Positions 6,301-6,772 of a stretch of 6,772 nucleotides of DNA are shown one piece after another. Numbering within the stretch: the stretch's first letter is position 1; every line of letters begins with the position of its first letter. Under the pieces are notes generated by a model that saw only the letters and a program-made list of their open reading frames with translations, was not told the origin of the DNA and did no database searches. The stretch lies in NCBI GenBank assembly GCA_900752475.1, contig CAADVJ010000106.1, positions 1 to 6,772 on the forward strand. The letters are read 5' to 3'. Source of the DNA: an uncultured Collinsella sp. GTDB lineage: Bacteria; Actinomycetota; Coriobacteriia; Coriobacteriales; Coriobacteriaceae. The position numbers and the translations under genes are program-made.

Positions 6301-6772
6301 GGACGAGCTACCAGCCGTATAGGCAAACTCAATCTTCTGCCCCTGGGTGAGCTTGACGCTGCTCGCGCCAACCGAGGAAGACGCGCCGTCGACGAACAGC
6401 TGCCAGAAGGCATAAGTCGTCGGATCGTAGGCAAGCGTGCGACCATCGCTCGGGGATGTGATGCTTTCGAGGTAGAAACCGTATGCCGTGTTCGGTTCGT
6501 ACTTCGCCTTGAAGCCCGTCTTCTCCTGCAGCTTAATGAAGGCATCCGCAGCCGTCGCGCCCTCGTCGAGCTTGAGCTGCGTAGGTGCCACCCAGGTCTG
6601 AGCCTTGCCGTCGGCATCGGTGCCGATAATCGAGAACGAGACCTCGACCTGCTTCTTGGCGACATCGCCGGTTTCTGTCGGGTTCTCTGTCTGGACGGCA
6701 GCCGCGGCGGCAGATCCCGCTTGGCCAGCGGATGCCGTCGAAGACTGCTCGCTCGTGGCAGGGCTCTCCCCC
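3379..6772 (-). CDS. Large surface protein: four DUF4430 modules, PQQ-like beta-propeller, InlB repeat, C-terminal membrane anchor (5' end outside window)
   Basis: The frame is open to the right edge. An internal GTG at 6591 gives a 1070-residue reading, but the part seen is 1130 residues and the signal peptide lies beyond the window. Order in residues of the part seen: Ala/Ser/Thr-rich start (1-38); four DUF4430-like modules (about 41-152, 164-268, 278-383, 395-503), each with a (Y/F)W.(L/F)(Y/F)(V/I)(N/D)G strand and a final (Q/G)(Q/D)....(F/W/L) strand; a PQQ-like/WD40-type propeller (about 553-930) with LIKIDSSTGKKV, LKCIDKTTGDVV and LVLYNLKTGKTT repeats; an InlB B-repeat/Flg_new module (about 934-1002: VAFNSNGG, DGYTFGGWYTDEAC, LTLYAKWTKN); a Gly/Ser then Lys/Ser/Asp spacer (about 1005-1102); a membrane helix (about 1105-1126); and the basic end TKRR. 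It is probably an extracellular binding or adhesion protein. No catalytic motif was seen, and PQQ binding itself is not implied. There is no LPXTG motif. It is the first of a two-gene unit with the DUF4430 protein directly downstream. Confidence 0.9.
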   Translation of the reverse strand, partial: GESPATSEQSSTASAGQAGSAAAAAVQTENPTETGDVAKKQVEVSFSIIGTDADGKAQTWVAPTQLKLDEGATAADAFIKLQEKTGFKAKYEPNTAYGFYLESITSPSDGRTLAYDPTTYAFWQLFVDGASSSVGASSVKLTQGQKIEFAYTAGSSSPVVKDQVAANVTVIGRDAQGKTQTWVDNAQYVVTSGSSALDLTKVALEANDIDAVAAGSFILSLKYNGVELGTPQDYSTYWQLFINGKSSDYTADNVTIHAGDTVTWFYGGWGDQLPSDSVHASVQVLGKDKDGKQQVWASTGQTSLKAGSTAKDLLEQTGLKLDASESSWGWFLNGITSPFDSKSYGWDAATKSYWRFYVNGKFADVGAGAYKLQEGDAVTFMYGADADALPGQVLGSADVIGPDVNGNNTRWGSASSVSLPEGSTAQNLIEAVLKAKGVTYNGSQSGEYWFLNSIKSPFEDKSYGYDAATNKYWHLYINGEPSLLCANQITLKSGDRVTLAYTTDDSPMPDPDKVVVDPSATTPDWDAEWAGYGNSGNGSTVTDAKTPAQAAGLKWAFDWKAESGQQYANCSEPVIANGFVYIATENELIKIDSSTGKKVASAPLASKVSYTSRPIYTNGLIIVPLNGGAVQAITADKLICKWLTPGLTDLTQSSCTVVSDGEYVYVGSVDISYDENYNATYGNGSFARIKIATGEVSWQNIDPAEGYYWTGAALTDKYAIVPTSAGTLKCIDKTTGDVVSTMKLGAVANADCIADPSNGSTFYQMTHDGKLHVISLSAKGVLSEQKTVDLDLTNNLSAPAVSGDNLIVGGQTATGSALVLYNLKTGKTTMVAAADGKALPAGLNGIAATPLVSVQGGKTYVYFTVNSADSKDYVNYSAGGGVYRYTLGDAEATQIYDAAGHYQYCDSPVIADASGNLYYINDSGTLFKLGAVESWTVAFNSNGGSACDTKFVATADGKLVKPADPTRDGYTFGGWYTDEACTQAYDFSTPVTADLTLYAKWTKNAVNPGGDGGAGSNGGGGSGTGTGSGTGAGAGSGSGSKGGAIAPGKKPVTKTTVSTKTETKDNKSDKKSDKKSDSKSDTGAASTITAKKSSSASEQETGTNPLAIVGVAAGVIGLAIVGVFVFTKRR
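3394..3459 (-). other. C-terminal membrane helix and basic tail of the large surface protein
   Basis: The segment encodes PLAIVGVAAGVIGLAIVGVFVF, followed by TKRR and the stop. This is the usual hydrophobic-plus-basic end of Gram-positive wall proteins. The residues before it are SEQETGTN, so only the TG of a sortase LPXTG motif is matched. It may be simply membrane-anchored, or it may use an atypical sorting signal. Confidence 0.75.
3530..3577 (-). repeat. 12-base tandem repeat coding the Lys/Ser/Asp spacer
   Basis: Four copies of TCGGACTTSKWR-like units start at 3530, 3542, 3554 and 3566. The second and third are identical (TCGGACTTCTTG). On the minus strand they encode a KSDK-type spacer just outside the membrane anchor of the large surface protein. 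Such repeats can change copy number by slippage without breaking the frame, because 12 is a multiple of 3. Confidence 0.7.
3766..3972 (-). other. InlB B-repeat (Flg_new) module in the large surface protein
   Basis: About 69 residues with the typical order VAFNSNGG, then KP.DPTRDGYTFGGWYTD, then FSTPVTADLTLYAKW. This small beta-rich module (PF09479) occurs in many Gram-positive surface proteins, usually as a stalk near the wall. Only one copy is present here, between the propeller and the spacer. Confidence 0.85.
3982..5115 (-). other. PQQ-like beta-propeller region of the large surface protein
   Basis: About 380 residues with repeated units that end in a (L/V)...(I/L)D..TG(K/D) turn, as in PQQ-like and quinoprotein dehydrogenase-type propellers. 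Examples begin near 5034 (VYIATENELIKIDSSTGKK) and continue with FARIKIATGEVSW, GTLKCIDKTTGDVV, ALVLYNLKTGKTT, GGVYRYTLGD and GTLFKLG. That is about six or seven blades. Several cysteines are present. The role is probably binding or structural. Confidence 0.75.
5263..6651 (-). repeat. Four tandem DUF4430-like modules in the large surface protein
   Basis: Modules lie at about 6651-6316, 6282-5968, 5940-5623 and 5589-5263, with a spacing of roughly 115-122 residues. Each starts with a strand like V.V(I/L)G.D..GK.(Q/T).W and has a middle SI.SP or GITSPF segment. Each then has a Tyr/Trp-rich WQLF(V/I).G strand and ends with (K/H)..D.(V/I)TF.Y. The second module has diverged most and lacks the TSP-type segment. 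Confidence 0.75.

Overview
The window looks like a piece of chromosome from a GC-rich Gram-positive gut actinobacterium. A Coriobacteriia member close to Collinsella is my best guess. This is inferred from a class III fructose-1,6-bisphosphatase, GtrA-family membrane proteins, and DUF4430/InlB-repeat surface proteins with Ser/Asp/Lys-rich spacers and C-terminal membrane anchors. No marker gene fixes the taxon. No tRNA, rRNA, CRISPR array, transposase or phage gene was seen.

Left half, plus strand. Bases 1-1206 hold the last 401 residues of a class III fructose-1,6-bisphosphatase (gluconeogenesis) whose start lies before the window. A 131-residue, four-helix GtrA-family protein follows at 1285-1680. 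A 219-base gap (1681-1899) holds two long inverted repeats and a possible promoter. A second, paralogous GtrA-family gene lies at 1900-2307 and ends in a clear intrinsic terminator (2334-2367).

Right half, minus strand. A two-gene unit runs leftwards from the right edge. The first gene, 3379 to beyond 6772, is a large surface protein missing its N-terminus here. It carries four DUF4430-like modules, then a PQQ-like beta-propeller, an InlB/Flg_new repeat, a Gly- and Ser/Asp/Lys-rich spacer, and a C-terminal membrane helix with a basic tail. The second gene (2467-3369) starts within a few bases of the first one's stop. It encodes a membrane-anchored protein with a long charged spacer and one C-terminal DUF4430 domain. 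Its own terminator (2407-2444) faces the plus-strand one, so the two halves converge on back-to-back terminators.

The most interesting part is the minus-strand pair. It displays five DUF4430 domains on the cell surface from two co-transcribed genes, one of which also has a propeller. DUF4430 resembles the C-terminal domain of transcobalamin and intrinsic factor, so a role in capturing a small ligand such as a corrinoid is a reasonable hypothesis, but nothing in the window proves it. The FBPase and GtrA genes have no evident functional link to the surface pair.
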